A stretch of 64,000 bases of DNA from Calliphora vicina (GCF_958450345.1 NC_088780.1:116696226-116760225); one strand, 5' to 3'. Shown: positions 11,250 through 23,545, counted from the first letter of the stretch. A program made the numbers and translations. The notes: generated by a model not told the origin, from the letters alone.

Positions 11250-11794
11250 CTCTTTGCTGTTTGGTTGTTATTTTACTAACCACATTTTCTATATTCTTTA
11301 AAACAGAGTTTATTGTCATTTATTGCCATTTTGCTAAACAATTATATTTTTTTAAGTAATCGTTTAAAATTTTTTCCAAAACCGTCAGGTGCTCTGGTTA
11401 GATACATAAATATATTAATTTGAAAATATTTTAAAAATCTGTTTTTTTAAGAGACTTTCACGCATTCAATAAAAAAAAGCACAGAGTGTTTATTTTCATT
11501 CGAATTCAGTGTTAATTTGATATCTCAGTTGTTTGGTCAGAAAATTTTTTCAAAAATATTCGATTTGAAAAAAAATTATACGAAATAAAATTTTTTATCA
11601 TAGTTATTTTAATGCCAACCGCCACGGTGGTTAGTAAACTAACCACTTCACTCCACAAAAAAACTTGGAATGGGGTGGTTTTTTCTTATTTTGATTATTT
11701 TTTTTTTTATTTTTTATAATAAACTAACCTGGATTAAAGTTTAGTCAATTGTTTTGATTTTAAACTTATACACAAAAAAGCGTGGCTGAAAGAG
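11250..11794. mobile_element. piggyBac-like MITE, TTAA target duplication
   Basis: The segment is flanked by TTAA at 11246-11249 and 11795-11798. Its ends read CTCTTTGCTG and, on the opposite strand from the right, CTCTTTCAGCC. TTAA flanks with a C(C/T)CTTT-type terminus are diagnostic of piggyBac-related elements. Inside, two copies of an ACTAACCAC phrase face different ways (about 11275 and 11635). At 545 bp with no open frame it is non-autonomous. The terminal match beyond the first 7 bases is poor, so the class call is probable and not certain. Confidence 0.55.
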
Positions 11795-12001
11795 TTAAAT
11801 TTGTTTAAATACATTATAATTTGAAAACATTCTCTTCCAAACCTCATTCTTTACATATTTAACTAGTCGTAGTATCTCTTAATTATTTTAATATAATTTA
11901 CAGAATTTAAACCGATAAAAGCTACGATTATGGCAAGTCAATAGCCATTATTATTTTATAAATCTCTTATAAGCGATGGTTTAAAGTCAATGACTACTTA
12001 T

Positions 12002-13145
12002 TAGGGTATTCAATCGATTAACCGTTAATCGGTTAACCGATTAATTTTGGACGGTTAACTGTTCGAATAATTTGAAATTGCCGATTTTCAAATAACAAAT
12101 AAACCGATTAATTTGTGTCGATTAACCGATTAACCGAAATTCCTTTTTTTTGCACTTTAAATTTTTTTTTGTATTTAATTTTCCATTTCAATTCAAACAC
12201 AAATTTCAAATTAAAATTAGATATTTTTTGAAAATCCAATAAACATGTTTAGTGAGTATGTATAACAACTGACATATTTAATTTACATGTATTTGAAACT
12301 TTGTTTCTATTTACATGTATAGACGAAACTTTTTTTTTGAAATGAGTCTTTTATCATAACTGAACGAAACTATTAAATTAATCAATATCTAAAACAATCC
12401 AAAAAGGAATATTCTTGATTTCTCCAAAATATACAATCAGCGAGAGAGTTTTTTCCAAGAAAAGTTTTATTAAATCTAAAGAAAAAAATCGTTTAAATTA
12501 TATTCTTTTTATAAAAGATTATTTCAGAATATCTCACTAAAACTATAAAAAACTCACACATCGCTCCTTTGCTGCAACAATGTCATAATTCAAAAAAAGT
12601 CGTTTCGAGAAAAACATCTTTGAATATTTTATGACATTTTACTATTTCTTAAATAAATTTTCAACAAGTCATGCGATTTCAGAAATTTAAATAGGAGATT
12701 TTAATATCTTTCTAACCTGTATTTAACCCAAATTTTTACTTATCAAATATTCGAGAAAACATGAATTTTTACAATGTTTACAACAACAAAACACCCTCAC
12801 ACAAAAAATAATTTATTTTTTTGAAAACTGATAAAACTTCATGAAAGATTATAGAACAGCGCATATTTTGTATTACTCAGTTCAATAAACAGGATAGTAA
12901 TGATGTTGTTGCAGCAAATAGGCGATATGTTTACAAAAATGATCTCAGATACCTTATTTGCCATTTTTAATGTTTTTGTATACAAAATTCGTTGTTGTAT
13001 TTTCAATTTGAAATGAAAATATAAATTATTCGGTTAATCGAATAATTTTAAATTAACCGATTATTAACCGATTAAATCTAAACCTCGATTAATTATTTGC
13101 TCGATTAACCGATTAAACCAGAAACCCGATTAATTGAATACCCTA
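12002..13145 (+). mobile_element. hAT-like non-autonomous element, copy 1 (1144 bp)
   Basis: Both boundaries are exact. The left end TAGGGTATTCAATCGATTA and right end TTAATTGAATACCCTA are inverted repeats, flanked by the 8-bp direct duplication CTACTTAT at 11994-12001 and 13146-13153. An 8-bp duplication plus a TAGGG terminus fits the hAT superfamily. Both subterminal regions are packed with TTAACCGATTAA-type motifs, likely transposase sites. The interior is not coding. A second, shorter copy in opposite orientation lies at 31593-32493 with a different 8-bp duplication. Confidence 0.9.
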
Positions 13146-13153
13146 CTACTTAT

Positions 13154-13721
13154 ATAAAAAAAAACTTTACTGGTTTTTTGTTTACTTTGGTATTAAAAAT
13201 TAAAAGTTGTTTAGTATTTCCCCTGTATAAAAAAGGCTTTGAGAAATTAGGAACCTTACTCTTTTGTAGTTTCAAAACTCATTTTAAGTCGTCTCTCGTA
13301 TAAATGTATAACTAGAAATGTATAAAATTTAAAAAAAAAAAATACAATTGATGTAGAAAATACACACCACACACAGTTCTACACTTAAACCAAACAAACT
13401 CGTCTTTATAGTATAAAGCAGCACACAACAGTTATACTTTATCAACACTCGTCTCCACTCAACAATTCCACGTGGAAATGTTGAGAGAAATAAATATGAG
13501 AAATACGCAAAAAATAAAAAAACACACAACCAACAGAAGAAGAACATACTTTTATTCAACATCTGTATGAAAAAAATGCGAAAAAGTAAAGCACTTTTGT
13601 AGCGAATTTTGCATGAGTTAAATTATGACAAAATAACTTGACAGATAGCTCACTCATGCCACACGATGTACCACATAAATACTTGCAAGCACACACACAC
13701 ATGTGTATACCCATGTCAGAA
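13154..13721. other. No gene seen
   Basis: AT-rich DNA. The reverse open frame at 13329-13562 is rich in Phe, Cys and Tyr because of T-rich codons and has no domain that I recognise. A short (AC)n tract lies near 13691-13700. Confidence 0.45.
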
Positions 13722-14488
13722 CCCAGCAGTTAAGCAAATAGTCAATGTATCCCTTAAAGACAGTAAATGTCACAAATGTCTTATCACTTGGCTGACTCCA
13801 ATTTATATATTTTGGTCATTTGACACGTGTGTGCACTTTGTATTGCAGAGAGAAGACAATTCGTTACTTTATACATCCCAAGTAATTTAGCGTGAAGACA
13901 ATTGTCTCTAAGAAATCAGGAGTGTAGTCACTCTAAACGTTTTGTGAGTAATTCGTACAAACTGGTTTTATAGAAATTGTGTTGAAATAATTCTCATACA
14001 GTTTATTTTTATTTTTGCTTAAGTATACTGATATCCCATGTAATATAGCATGAAGTCAATAGTCAATTTAGTGTCTCTTAGTATCCTATCGTGAAGTCAC
14101 TTAAACCTTTTTTTGTACTGCACTTTATTTTACCCACCAGAAGCGTTGACTACTTTCGATCAGATAGTCACATTGTAATCAAAATGGTCAATTGACCCCC
14201 TGCTTAGGACATGTACGTGTTAAAATAACTAGTCAAGTAGCTGATCCAGTAACCAGTTACAAAGCTAGTAAGTTAACTGACGCTATGTAACCAGTATGTG
14301 AAGTCAATGCGCTGCCTACGTTGGACCAGCTTTTATACAGCTTTAGCAATCAAAAATGGACAATTGACCCCCTGCCTAGGACATGCCCGTGTTAAAATGA
14401 CTAGTCACGTGGCTATTGAAGTAACTAGCTCCCACCATAAATGATGGGTAAAATCACTAGTTCGGTACTGTCTCCTAGAACTACTGGG
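13722..14488 (+). mobile_element. CCCAGCAGTT-ended element, copy 1 (767 bp)
   Basis: The left end CCCAGCAGTTAAGC and right end AGAACTACTGGG form short inverted repeats, with AA on both outer sides. It is the inverted counterpart of 60249-60977 over nearly its whole length. Shared phrases include 'agtcaatgtatcccttaaag', 'gacatttgt', 'catgggatatcagtatactt' (reverse) and 'taacacgtgcatgtcc' (reverse). It contains internal duplications: 'tcccaagtaatttagcgtga' recurs about 159 bases on as 'tcccatgtaatatagcatga', and 'caattgaccccctgc.taggacatg' recurs about 169 bases on. No transposase; open frames here are incidental. Confidence 0.75.
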
Positions 14489-14855
14489 AAGGATAACAGT
14501 ATAAATAACATGAAGATAGTGTTTAAAATACAGACAAACACTTCTTTGGTGTCTGTATGACGTTGTTTGTAAAGTAGCAACATCTTAAATACCACTGAGT
14601 TATGAACAAAAGTGGGAGAGCAACACCAACAATAACAAAAAAACATAAATGAAATCAAACTCATACCTCAGATATCTTGTGACAGTTAGCTGGTTGCCTA
14701 CTACTCGTATAATTGTATGGTAAATGACACATCACAAACACCCAAACAACTGCATACAATATATTTGCAGACGTGTATGGGAATGAATTCGGTAGGAAAA
14801 AAATTGTTTATTGAAACATATTCTCAATTTAAACTTATTGCCATAGATGACAACT
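14489..14855. other. No gene seen
   Basis: No supported feature. The reverse frame at 14425-14664 overlaps the end of the preceding element and has no recognised domain. Confidence 0.45.
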
Positions 14856-14859
14856 AGAT

Positions 14860-14975
14860 AGGTAACTGAGACCCAAAAACTTAAGCCTGTTGTCAAAAAC
14901 CTAATTCATGAGAATGTATTGCATGTATTTTAAAATTGTGTCACCCGTATGTGTGAAAAGAGAGTAATTTTTTTT
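14860..14975 (+). mobile_element. Degenerate copy of the CATAGAG MITE family
   Basis: The phrases TTGTCAAAAACCTAA, 'gagaatgtatt' and 'cgtatgtgtg' followed by 'gagtaatttttttt' occur in the same order as inside the MITE at 56288-56464. The terminal repeats are not recognisable, so this is an old fragment. Confidence 0.5.
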
Positions 14976-15269
14976 CAATGATATTTCTCTATCCTTCCTT
15001 TCTATGCGTTTATTCTAAGCTTATTGCGTTGAAATCAAAATCGTTTATTTGTGAACTGTATATACATATCGTCTCCTCAATAAAACAATTGTGTATAAGC
15101 ATATATACCATTGCATAATAAAAATCTACATAACTGATTCTTTATGTGGTCAAAATTTTGTGAAATTCTACTTCCACAAAGTGGGTCAAAATATCAATTG
15201 AAATATTACTTTTGTTCTAGATGTCTACTAATACAAAAATTTTAAACTCAATTATTTCGGAAGGGCAAA

Positions 15270-15312
15270 CAAATTATACACTATTGTTTTTTAAATTATA
15301 CACTATTGTTTT
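15270..15312 (+). repeat. Short tandem duplication (about 22 bp, two copies)
   Basis: AAATTATACACTATTGTTTT is repeated head to tail with no intervening sequence. A slippage-type duplication. Confidence 0.8.
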
Positions 15313-16346
15313 ATTAATTAAAACAGTGATTTAATCTTAACAATTAGATATTTCGGAAGTGTAGTTGAATGCCTCACTTCTCAAATGAATTAACTTTTAT
15401 TCTACACTCATTAAGAAATTAATACTAATCATCACTTTTAATCAGAGACCGAAAAACGGGTTCACTTTCATTTCAATGGTAAAATCTCATTCGCAGCCAA
15501 TTAGAAATAATTGTTTGTGTTATATCACTGAAAGAGTGATTTGTTAGGGAATATTTTAGGTTAGATGCTGAGAGAAATAGAAGAGAAAGTAACACGAAAA
15601 ATCTAGATGAGTGATTTATTATTTATTTATTTCGTAAAGGTCAATTTGAAACTTTTATTTTCGAACATAAAAAATAAATCGCAAAAAACTAATAAAGGTC
15701 ATATCATACCATGTCTAAAAAATCATTTTATAACTTTTATTTTGAGTGAATTATTTTTATCACAAAATATAAATCACAATTTTGTTTTTCTGGTATATGG
15801 ACGAGTTATTTTCGGTCTCTGCTTTTAATACTAAACACCACTATTAATCAGAGATATTGAATTGCATTGTTCGATAACATTGCTTTACGGTTACTTTAAT
15901 GTTTCTAAATTAGTTAGTAACAGCGACAGAGTGCAGTAAATTATGCGACCACTTCAGATATATAATTTATTAATAATAGTTGATAGTAAAATTAATAAAA
16001 CTGCATATTTCATATTAATTAATGCTTTTAAAATTCAGACTGCTGTTCGGCTTAAATGCAATACTACGCTAAATAAACATGACACAGCTTGCCTCTACTA
16101 AATTAAACTTGGACAGACGCAATATGAAATAACGAAAAGAACAAACAAATGTCTATTGTTATTTTTGAGAGTTAGTATAGGTAAAATGTTAAGGGAGTCT
16201 TCAAAAGGTGAAATCCAAAAAATCATTTAAATCGGTCTAGTCGTTTGGCTGTAATTAATTATGGACAGAAAAATAGATGCAGTTTATAGTGAATCCACCT
16301 TGCTCATGAGTAGCGCACATTTACTTACTTCCTGAGCATTGTGATA
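15313..16346. other. No gene seen
   Basis: AT-rich DNA. The forward open frame at 15607-15828 has no recognisable domain. The end of the block (about 16200-16280, 'tttaaatcggtctagtcgtt') looks like a decayed dispersed repeat. Confidence 0.45.
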
Positions 16347-16754
16347 CTCTAGGAAGTTTAGATTCTGTATACCAAAAATACTATTGTAGTCAGATTTTTT
16401 AATTTCGAGGTAGCAGAGGGATATGCGAATTTTCCGGATGTTTTGTTTAAAAGTGACATTTATTTTCGAATTCATTAATGCCGAAGTGGATGTTACAGGT
16501 GCAGGTGTAACAGATACAAATAAAATAAGCATATCAATATAAATACTATACTCTAGGAAGTTTAGATTCTGTATACCAAAAATACTATTGTAGTCAGATT
16601 TTTTAATTTCGAGGTAGCAGAGGGATATGCGAATTTTCCGGATGTTTTGTTTAAAAGTTACATTTATTTTCGAATTCATTAATGCCGAAGTGGATGTTAC
16701 AGGTGCAGGTGTAACAGATACAAATAAAATAAGCATATCAATATAAATACTATA
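16347..16754 (+). repeat. 204-bp near-perfect tandem duplication
   Basis: The unit beginning CTCTAGGAAGTTTAGATTCT at 16347 recurs at 16551 and runs to 16754 with essentially one difference (a G/T in 'aaaagtgacattt' against 'aaaagttacattt'). Because 204 is a multiple of three, a reverse-strand frame continues through both units and yields a 150-codon open frame with two 68-residue repeats. That frame is a by-product of the duplication: no homologous domain is seen and the flanks are old dispersed repeat DNA. The duplication must be young. Confidence 0.95.
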
Positions 16755-17318
16755 AATGCAATCTGTGTGAAATTTCGTTTAAATCGGACAACGGAATGGG
16801 AGTTCAGGCGTTAATGGGTTAATCGCCAAAGTCTAAATAAAACAGTGACTGAACACATAATACCTGATCACCTTTCTCTACTTTGTCATGGAGTGGTATT
16901 CAAATTAATTGAGACATTCGTGTAAAAAATATGACAGTACTTCTCTACATATTTTATATCATCTATATTAGCGTCCTGCTAACATTTCGTTGCTCGATCT
17001 CAACATCATTGGACGAAACCATAAAGTCGTTGCAAAATTGTTTAATTTATGTTTGTTTTTTATGATTATTTTTGTTTTTTTTAAGTGCAGTTCACTCATA
17101 CAAACGCAAATTAAAGTTGCGAGAGAAAATCTGAAATGAAATGATGTGCACTGATTTCATCCTTACACAACTCTGTACTTGGTGTAAGTATGTGAGTGAT
17201 TTTTTGTCAGCTTTTGCTGAGACACTGTCTAGTCTAGTTAGTCAAGAAACAGATATGTCATATATACATCTACTTACAAACACTTCTATAGAACTACATT
17301 CGTATGTATGTGTATGTA
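16755..17318. other. No gene seen
   Basis: The first part ('gtgaaatttcgtttaaatcg') looks like decayed repeat. The forward frame at 17141-17350 ends inside the next transposon and is not supported. Confidence 0.45.
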
Positions 17319-18320
17319 CATTAGGGTGGCCCGTAATAGATAAAAGTTGAATTTTTGCCAAACTCACCCCCCAGTTTGGTCAACATTGGTAAAAAACATC
17401 ATCATGAACAAATTTTATATAGATCGGCGAAGTTTTGAAATTTTGCCATTAAAAAATTACTTTTGCAATTTAATTTAAAAGAATAGAAAATAGAAAAGAA
17501 CATGTCTAAGGTCACACAGTGGGGCAGAATCGAAATTTTTTGGAAATAAATCTGGCATTTCTAAACGGCTGGTCCGATCGGTATAAACTTTGAGTTGGGC
17601 GTAGCCAAGGAGTATTCGAGTTTAAGTTATTAAAATGGGGCCTACAAATAAACCAGGGGCGGCGCTATGAGGGCTCAAAGTAGGGTACCTTCGACATGTA
17701 AAATTTTTAAACACGTGCCATTTTTTGTTTCCCATCCCAAATGAGATGGTCAAAAAATTCTTAAATTTGTTTAACAAAATTTTTCAAAATTTGAAATTGG
17801 AGTTTTGAAACTGCCGTTAAAAAAAATATTTTTTTTTGGCCATACCTGCGAATACGTTAAGGGTATCCTACGAAGACAAAAACTCATATACAAGTAAATA
17901 TGTATATATTTTAAGTAAAAATAAGCTCTTATTTTAATATTTCTCAAAATATATTAATTTTGTTCTTACATTTATTGTTCTATTGGCCTAAGACACGTTA
18001 ATGTCCTGGGAAATTTTTATTAACTATTACATTCTTTAACCAATTTATGTTTTTTATGTCTCATTAGAACGAAAATTACGTACACATTTCTATTATTTTA
18101 AATTAAATTGCAAAAGTAATTTTTTAATGGTAAAATTTTTACAAAAACTGAAAAAATTGCATTTTTCCCCTTGTAAATGCATCTCAAAACTTCAGAGAGC
18201 TTGCATGTCTTAAGCCGATTTACCTAAAATTTTTTAATGAGGATTATTACCAATCTTCACCAAACTGGGCGGTGGGGCTACCAAATATCCAACTTTTGTT
18301 TATTCAGGGCCACCCTAATG
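17319..18320. mobile_element. CATTAGGG-ended MITE with long inverted arms (1002 bp)
   Basis: Ends CATTAGGGTGGCCC and GGGCCACCCTAATG are perfect inverted repeats flanked by TA on both sides, as in Tc1/mariner elements. Similarity of the two arms continues inward with decay: 'aaaagttgaatttttgcc' against 'ccaaatatccaacttttg', and 'attaaaaaattacttttgcaa' in the left arm against its complement near 18110-18130. The right half matches 37830-38010 of the larger element, so they are one family. A CACAGTGGGGC module sits inside at about 17512-17720. No open frame. Confidence 0.85.
17512..17720 (+). repeat. CACAGTGGGGC module inside the preceding MITE
   Basis: CACAGTGGGGCAGAATCGAA, then 'tctggcatttctaaacggct', 'ggtccgatcggtataaac' and 'gagtattcgagtttaag' make the longest copy in this window of a module also seen at 5605-5670, 8560-8745 and 41468-41770. 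It is either a nested insertion or a shared ancestral interior. Confidence 0.6.
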
Positions 18321-18936
18321 TACATCTATCTGTTAAATAGACTCTATGCTTACAGCTAAATAAATGAAATTAATTGTTCTACAAATTTATAAAGTCATTT
18401 ACGCTGTGACATCAAAATACAAACATATGAGACACTAAAAGTGCCAACATGAAATAACTTGTAGTTCTTGTGATAAATTCTTTGAATTATAGATGAAATT
18501 AATTAATTCATTTGAATGATTAACCTCCATTCTAGTAATAATTGAAAATTAACATGGGCATATTTTAATCAATTTACTAAATATGTCATTTGTTTTATAT
18601 ACATATGTATGCTCCAGTAACATTATAAGGAACAATAATTGTTTAAACCTTGACATGACAGACATTGATTGATGTTAAATAGAGAAAGCTAAAAATTATC
18701 AAAATCCACAATATATGAACAATTAATTTTAAAACGTTGTAAAGATTTTGCAAAAAAAACGTATTTAAATTGTTTGATGATCTTGTTATCGCCTGAAGAT
18801 ATTTTATATCACATAGTGGTTTACAAAATATCACATAGTGGTCTTCAAAATTTTAAAAGTTCGGGTAGGGCTGATTTAGGGCTCTGTTTTCTTAACACTC
18901 ATTTCCATAAAGTGTTCCTTTAGAAACATATAGAAA
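18321..18936. other. No gene seen
   Basis: AT-rich DNA. A short repeat, 'tatcacatagtgg', occurs twice at about 18808-18841. The reverse frame at 18643-18834 has no recognised domain. Confidence 0.45.
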
Positions 18937-19105
18937 GTATATCGATACCTTAATATAAAAAGGCCCTAACTCGTGTTTTTTTTTTTGTAAGTCCAGATTT
19001 TAGTTTATTTCGATAAATGATCCAATTATATATCAGAATTAGCCAAAAAAATTTCGACTTAAAAAACGCGAGTTAGGGCCTTTTTATATTAAGACATCGA
19101 TATAC
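18937..19105. mobile_element. 169-bp stem-loop MITE
   Basis: GTATATCGATACCTTAATAT followed by 'aaaaaggccctaactcg' is mirrored by 'cgagttagggccttttt' and ATATTAAGACATCGATATAC. The arms are about 40 bp with one or two mismatches and the loop is about 80 bp, so a transcript would fold into a strong hairpin. Target duplication and superfamily are unclear. Confidence 0.75.
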
Positions 19106-20150
19106 GAGCGCGAAGACTATTTTTTCTATAAGTAAAATAATTTGAAGAAAAAAATATACTCTATTTTGCAAGTTTCATTTAACATTTTGTTAAACGAAAC
19201 AATTACTGATCATCGGAATGAAAGTAGTCAACTGAAAATTGGTAAAAACATGGGTTTTTATTTTCTAAACAAAATATTAAGAGTCATCTGACCGCAATGT
19301 TAAATATAAGAGGTCAAATACGCCGATGTGTTTTGTGGCTATGGACTGGCGACTTTATTATTTTGTTCCAATACAAAGCTCCAAATATTCTAACCAATTC
19401 TTGTTTTGATTTATGTTAATACAATTGAATTGTATTGTTTTTCTTTTTTATAATAAAATGGCAAAATTTTATAAAATAATTTTCTTTGTTAATTATTTTT
19501 CTAGTTGTAAAAAAATTCCCTAGATTCGAAATTTCTCATCCCCATTTTGCGTGAAATAAAATTATCCGAGAAACACCAAACCCTAATTGTTATGGATCAT
19601 GAGAGATATGTTAAAGACGATTTTAACACACGCCATATTTCGAGTAGAGGAAATTCAAGCATTCGAAACAGATATTAATAAACGAATACCTTGTGTGGCA
19701 AGCAATTTGTCAGTCCGAAATTTAAAAGCAGTACTTGTACAATTAATAGTTTTATATATCGGGAAAAATGCTTAAGGAAAATACTAATATCATTAATTAA
19801 AAACCAGTCGACTTTAAAAATTCTATGACTAAAAAGATTTCAAACATTAAAATCACAGACAGTGTAAGTTCAGAAAATTATGGTCCAAGAAATAACTCAG
19901 TAATTTTTTGAAAATGTTTCTTATTTTAACATTATAAAGTATATTATAATATAACCAGTTTTAAATTAATTTTAAAAAAAATCCATACGGTCTTATAAAT
20001 TAATTACCTGTATAATCATGATCTTAGAATATAATAGTTAAACTTACCTGAAAATAAAAATGAAAGAAAATTTTAAATTTAAAGATTATGTTATTAAATA
20101 GTAGATTTGTTTGCTTTATTGATTTTTATATATACACAAAGTGTACATAC
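19106..20150. other. No gene seen
   Basis: AT-rich DNA. The forward frame at 19587-19775 (from a TTG; patch RVEEIQAFETDINKRI) has no recognised domain and is left unassigned. Confidence 0.45.
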
Positions 20151-20483
20151 AGGCCTCTCACACATTTCGTTTGTCACGGTTTTAATTTCATAGTTATTAT
20201 AGCGATAGATTTTGTTTTCGCTTCTTCAGATTCCGCTTGATATTTTCAATTTCCAATTTATAATTCTGAATTTCTAAATTTAATTTAAAATTCAAGATTT
20301 TTGTAAAGAAATTACTTAAAAATATGAGAAAATCAAAGAATTAAAACTAATATAAACTCCACTTTGAAAACTGAAAGTGGATTCATTTCGCAAAAAAAAT
20401 TTCGTTTAACTTTTTCTTAAGAAGAAAAATGCGGAATTAATTCCACTTTCGATCGGAATGAATTTCTGTGACATGGGCCCTAC
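20151..20483. mobile_element. Possible MITE with degenerate inverted ends
   Basis: The left end 'aggcctctcacacatttcg' and the complement of the right end, GGGCCCATGTCACAGAAATT, are weakly similar. Internal inverted blocks GAAAGTGGA (about 20370) and TCCACTTTC (about 20440) support a foldback structure. Low-certainty call based only on this partial symmetry. Confidence 0.3.
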
Positions 20484-20800
20484 CCTGGGTCCATATGAAA
20501 TTCTAAGTTTATCTAACTATTTCCTTCCGTCTGTCTGTCGAAAACACGATAGTATCCAAACTAATGGAGCTAGCTGGCTGAAATATTCTGCAAATAATAT
20601 CCGTTGATAAGGTTTGTTTGGTTTTGAAAAAGGGAAATATCGGTCCTTGATTTCACCTGCTGCCCAGGAATACTGCTTGAGGAGCCATAAATATATCTAT
20701 TATGCGGCAATCCTGATACAATTTTGCACAAATTATTTCTAAGTACTCTGAAATTATATTTTAGAGTATGACGAAAACCGGGCAGCGTTTTTCCTTAGTG
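20484..20800 (+). mobile_element. Decayed family-A-type repeat
   Basis: The phrases 'ttccgtctgtctgtcgaaaa' with 'cacgatag', then 'gggaaatatcggtccttga', 'tttcacctgctgcccaggaa' and 'gcggcaatcctg' match in order the block at 52411-52590 and the 'tgtctgttgaaaacacgatag' segment at 4440-4460. Ends not preserved. Confidence 0.45.
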
Positions 20801-20904
20801 CCCATACATTAACCCTTTCAGAAAATGACTTGAACATTCATAATTGTCTTATAATAACAATGTGCTCGAAATTGACACTTTTTTTCTGTCAAGAAGGGCA
20901 TCCA

Positions 20905-21095
20905 GTGGGTTAAACTAACTCGGGTACGCTGAATGCAGTGGTCCTAGCCGTTTTTTTAGGTTAGCTCGTATATCGAGATATACCGTTATTTCGAAAATGG
21001 AGGAGGTTGCATATCATATATTCGCGTGTCTCAAAAACGGTTTAGTTTATTGAATAAAATGAAAAATTCGAATAGAAAATAAAGTTCCAAACAAA
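20905..21095 (+). repeat. Dispersed repeat family C, copy 1
   Basis: GGTTAAACTAACTCGGGTAC, 'gctgaatgcagtg', then 'gagatataccgttatttcgaa', 'aatgga.gaggtt' and 'caaaaacggtttagttta' recur at 26035-26215 in the same order with moderate divergence. Non-coding; class unknown. Confidence 0.7.
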
Positions 21096-21239
21096 ACAAC
21101 CTCTAAATGACTAAAATCTGTCCACAACATTTAAATTTTTTAATTATTAAAAATTTTATACATTTTTGGAAAGAAGACACAATTTCCTATACGATGATAT
21201 ATATTATATATATCCTAGTAAAATACATGGATTCAAAAT

Positions 21240-21720
21240 CAACAAAAAACAGACAATTTGCAGAATCTACCATAAAGTATACCGACCGATTAAGAATCAA
21301 TTTCTAAGGCGATTAAACAATGTCCGTACATCCGTCTGGCTGTCTGTCCACGTAAAATTTTGCGCAAAGTACAAGTCGCAATTTTAAAGATGCACTTCCT
21401 TCATGCTAACCACAAAATCTATTGAAACTGGTGGAAATCGGTTCATTATTTCACCTAGCCCCCAAGAAATATCCTCCCGTCCTACACAAATTTCGCTTCA
21501 AATATGTTACATATATACGGAAATCATGTCACCTAATTTTATGATTACCTAATTAGTCATAGCTCCCATATAAGGCCCACTTCCGAAAATCACTTTAAAA
21601 TATTGGTATCGGTATATAATTCAGCAGAAATAACTTTCATATAGACAGTAATCATATGGCGATCGTGGAAAAATAATAATCTAGCCGAAAGTTACTGATA
21701 TAAATTAAAACATATTTAAA
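21240..21720 (-). mobile_element. Family-B-type repeat, reverse orientation, degenerate
   Basis: Reading the reverse strand, this follows family B from its 'tcgatcggtatactttaa' end: complements of 'agtataccgaccgatt', 'caatgtccgtacatccgtct', 'ggaaatcggttcattatttc', 'tcatagctcccatataagg' and 'cccacttccgaaaatcac'. The same order, inverted, is seen in the complete copy at 44133-44823. Short open frames at 21107-21387 lie in this repeat and are not genes. Confidence 0.6.
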
Positions 21721-23015
21721 ATAGATATTATTAAGAAATTTTGGTTGACTACATATTTATTTTAAACTAAGAGCAAAAGGGCAAAATGTTTTATTTTTTT
21801 ACCCAGAATGAAAATGGATATTATCATTAAACAGAATGTAAAAATATCTGGTGTGCTGAGGATTTTGATTTCAACTTTAGGGTGTTATTTTCTATATCCA
21901 TACTTTAAATGTGTATATTTGTCATTATGAATCATTACAAGTAGGCAAAAAATTGCCTTACCTGATTTCAAAAATATATATTTACTATGAAACAGTTTTT
22001 AAATTTACTAAAGTTTTATGAAACGAATTTTGTATGGATTTTTGAAAGGTTTTTGTTTCTTCTGTAAAATTTGTGAAAAAGTAATTAGCACGTTAGCAAA
22101 CTATGCTAACGATATAAGCATTTCTTTGAAATACATAATACAAAGTGCTCTATAGAGTTGTTTACGGAAATTGTATATATATTTCATATTATTCACTATT
22201 GACCATCAGATAGTTTTTAGCCTGAATATAATAAAGTTTTACTAATAAATATTTGTTTTAAATAAAAAATCAGTAGATATCTTTCACATAAAACATTATT
22301 TTTACCAACTACAATTAAAATATGCGATAAAATAATTACTAAGTACTACAATAATAACCATTTCTTATGGTTTATAACTTGTGGCAAAAAGTTAACACAA
22401 AAATAAACCTTAAGACTTAACTTTATATATTCCTTGAATATGAAAATAACTGAACCACATAATATTTCTTTCTGTATTTTTTTTTTCCTGTTTGCAACAT
22501 TTTAATATTCTTTTAGATGAGACTTATGGGTGTAAACGTATGCAAATCTTGTTGCATTTCTCTGACAAGAGAAGATTTACTACTAGATAAACTGCATTAC
22601 AAATTTGACAAATCTAAAAAATGTTGCATGTAAAAAAATAAAACAGAATCAAATTTTTCAGTTTTTTTTATTCTAAAATTTGCTTGATATTTGCATCTTA
22701 AATAAAAATCTCATCGCTACTTAACATAGAAAATGAACGTAAAGTAAAGAGAATGGAGCGAATGAAAAAAATAAGAAAATAGACACGAAATGAAGACGAA
22801 TCTTTATCTGCTAGTATGTTAACCTAAAACCTCCAGCTATAAGTATACGTATTTGTAAATATGGATGTAAATATGTATTTGCATGTTTGAAAATAATTTA
22901 AGCAACTATTTTACATTACTTATACACACCAAAAACCAACAGAAATAAGAAAACGTCTACTATCATACTTTTCAACCGACAAAATGTTTTATGTAATAGC
23001 TTCTTTTGCAATAAA
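21721..23015. other. No gene seen
   Basis: AT-rich DNA. A 38-codon forward frame from an ATG near 22517 (Cys-rich: VCKSCCISL) was noticed but is too short and isolated to support. Confidence 0.45.
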
Positions 23016-23017
23016 AA

Positions 23018-23545
23018 CAAGTGCGTTCCAGCTCGACCATATAATAACCTACACTGAGTAAATGAAAAACATGTTTCCTTTAAAAATTCAATAATTTATT
23101 TACGTCAGTGATTTTCGGCAGTAAGCTTTATATGGGAGCTATGACCAATCACCATTAAATTAGGTCGTGTGATTTCTTTCTATATAAAATTTATTCATAT
23201 TGATTTTTTTTGGATACCAACATTTTTAATACATTTATGGTCATCAAAGTGATTTAGAAATGTGGTCCTTATATGGTCCACATCTGTCCACCGATCGGCA
23301 TGAAAGTAGGTCGGGTGTTTAATTTCTATAGAAACTTCTTTCTGATCAATTTTATTAGCATACCAACATTTTTAAGAGATTTATGCTCGATAAAGTGAAA
23401 TGTGTTTTGTTGGGAGCTATCACCTATTATTGACCGATCGCCATGGTCAATCAGAAAGTGATTTTTAATTGATATTTTTGGCCGTTACAAACATCAGCAT
23501 AAACGCATAATACCCTCCCAACTATTGTGGTGTTGGGTAAAAAGT
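23018..23545 (+). mobile_element. Family-B repeat, near full length
   Basis: The head 'agctcgaccatataataacc' with 'tacactgagtaaatga', two internal units ('gtgattttcggcagtaagc' and 'gtgatttagaaatgtggtcc', about 170 bases apart), and the 3' end CCGTTACAAACATCAGC, 'ataaacgcataataccctcc' and 'tattgtggtgttgggta' reproduce the layout of 44133-44823. The head hairpin has lost one arm. Confidence 0.75.

Noticed and set aside
16284..16736. 150-codon reverse-strand frame with two perfect 68-residue repeats
   Set aside because: Produced by a recent 204-bp tandem DNA duplication divisible by three, in old repeat DNA.
20809..20917. Short TTAACCC...GGGTTAA-bounded piggyBac-like MITE
   Set aside because: Similarity covers only about 7 bases at each end and the right edge coincides with the start of repeat family C.
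22517..22633. Cys-containing 38-codon ORF starting with ATG
   Set aside because: Too short, no family resemblance, and no splice or promoter context.
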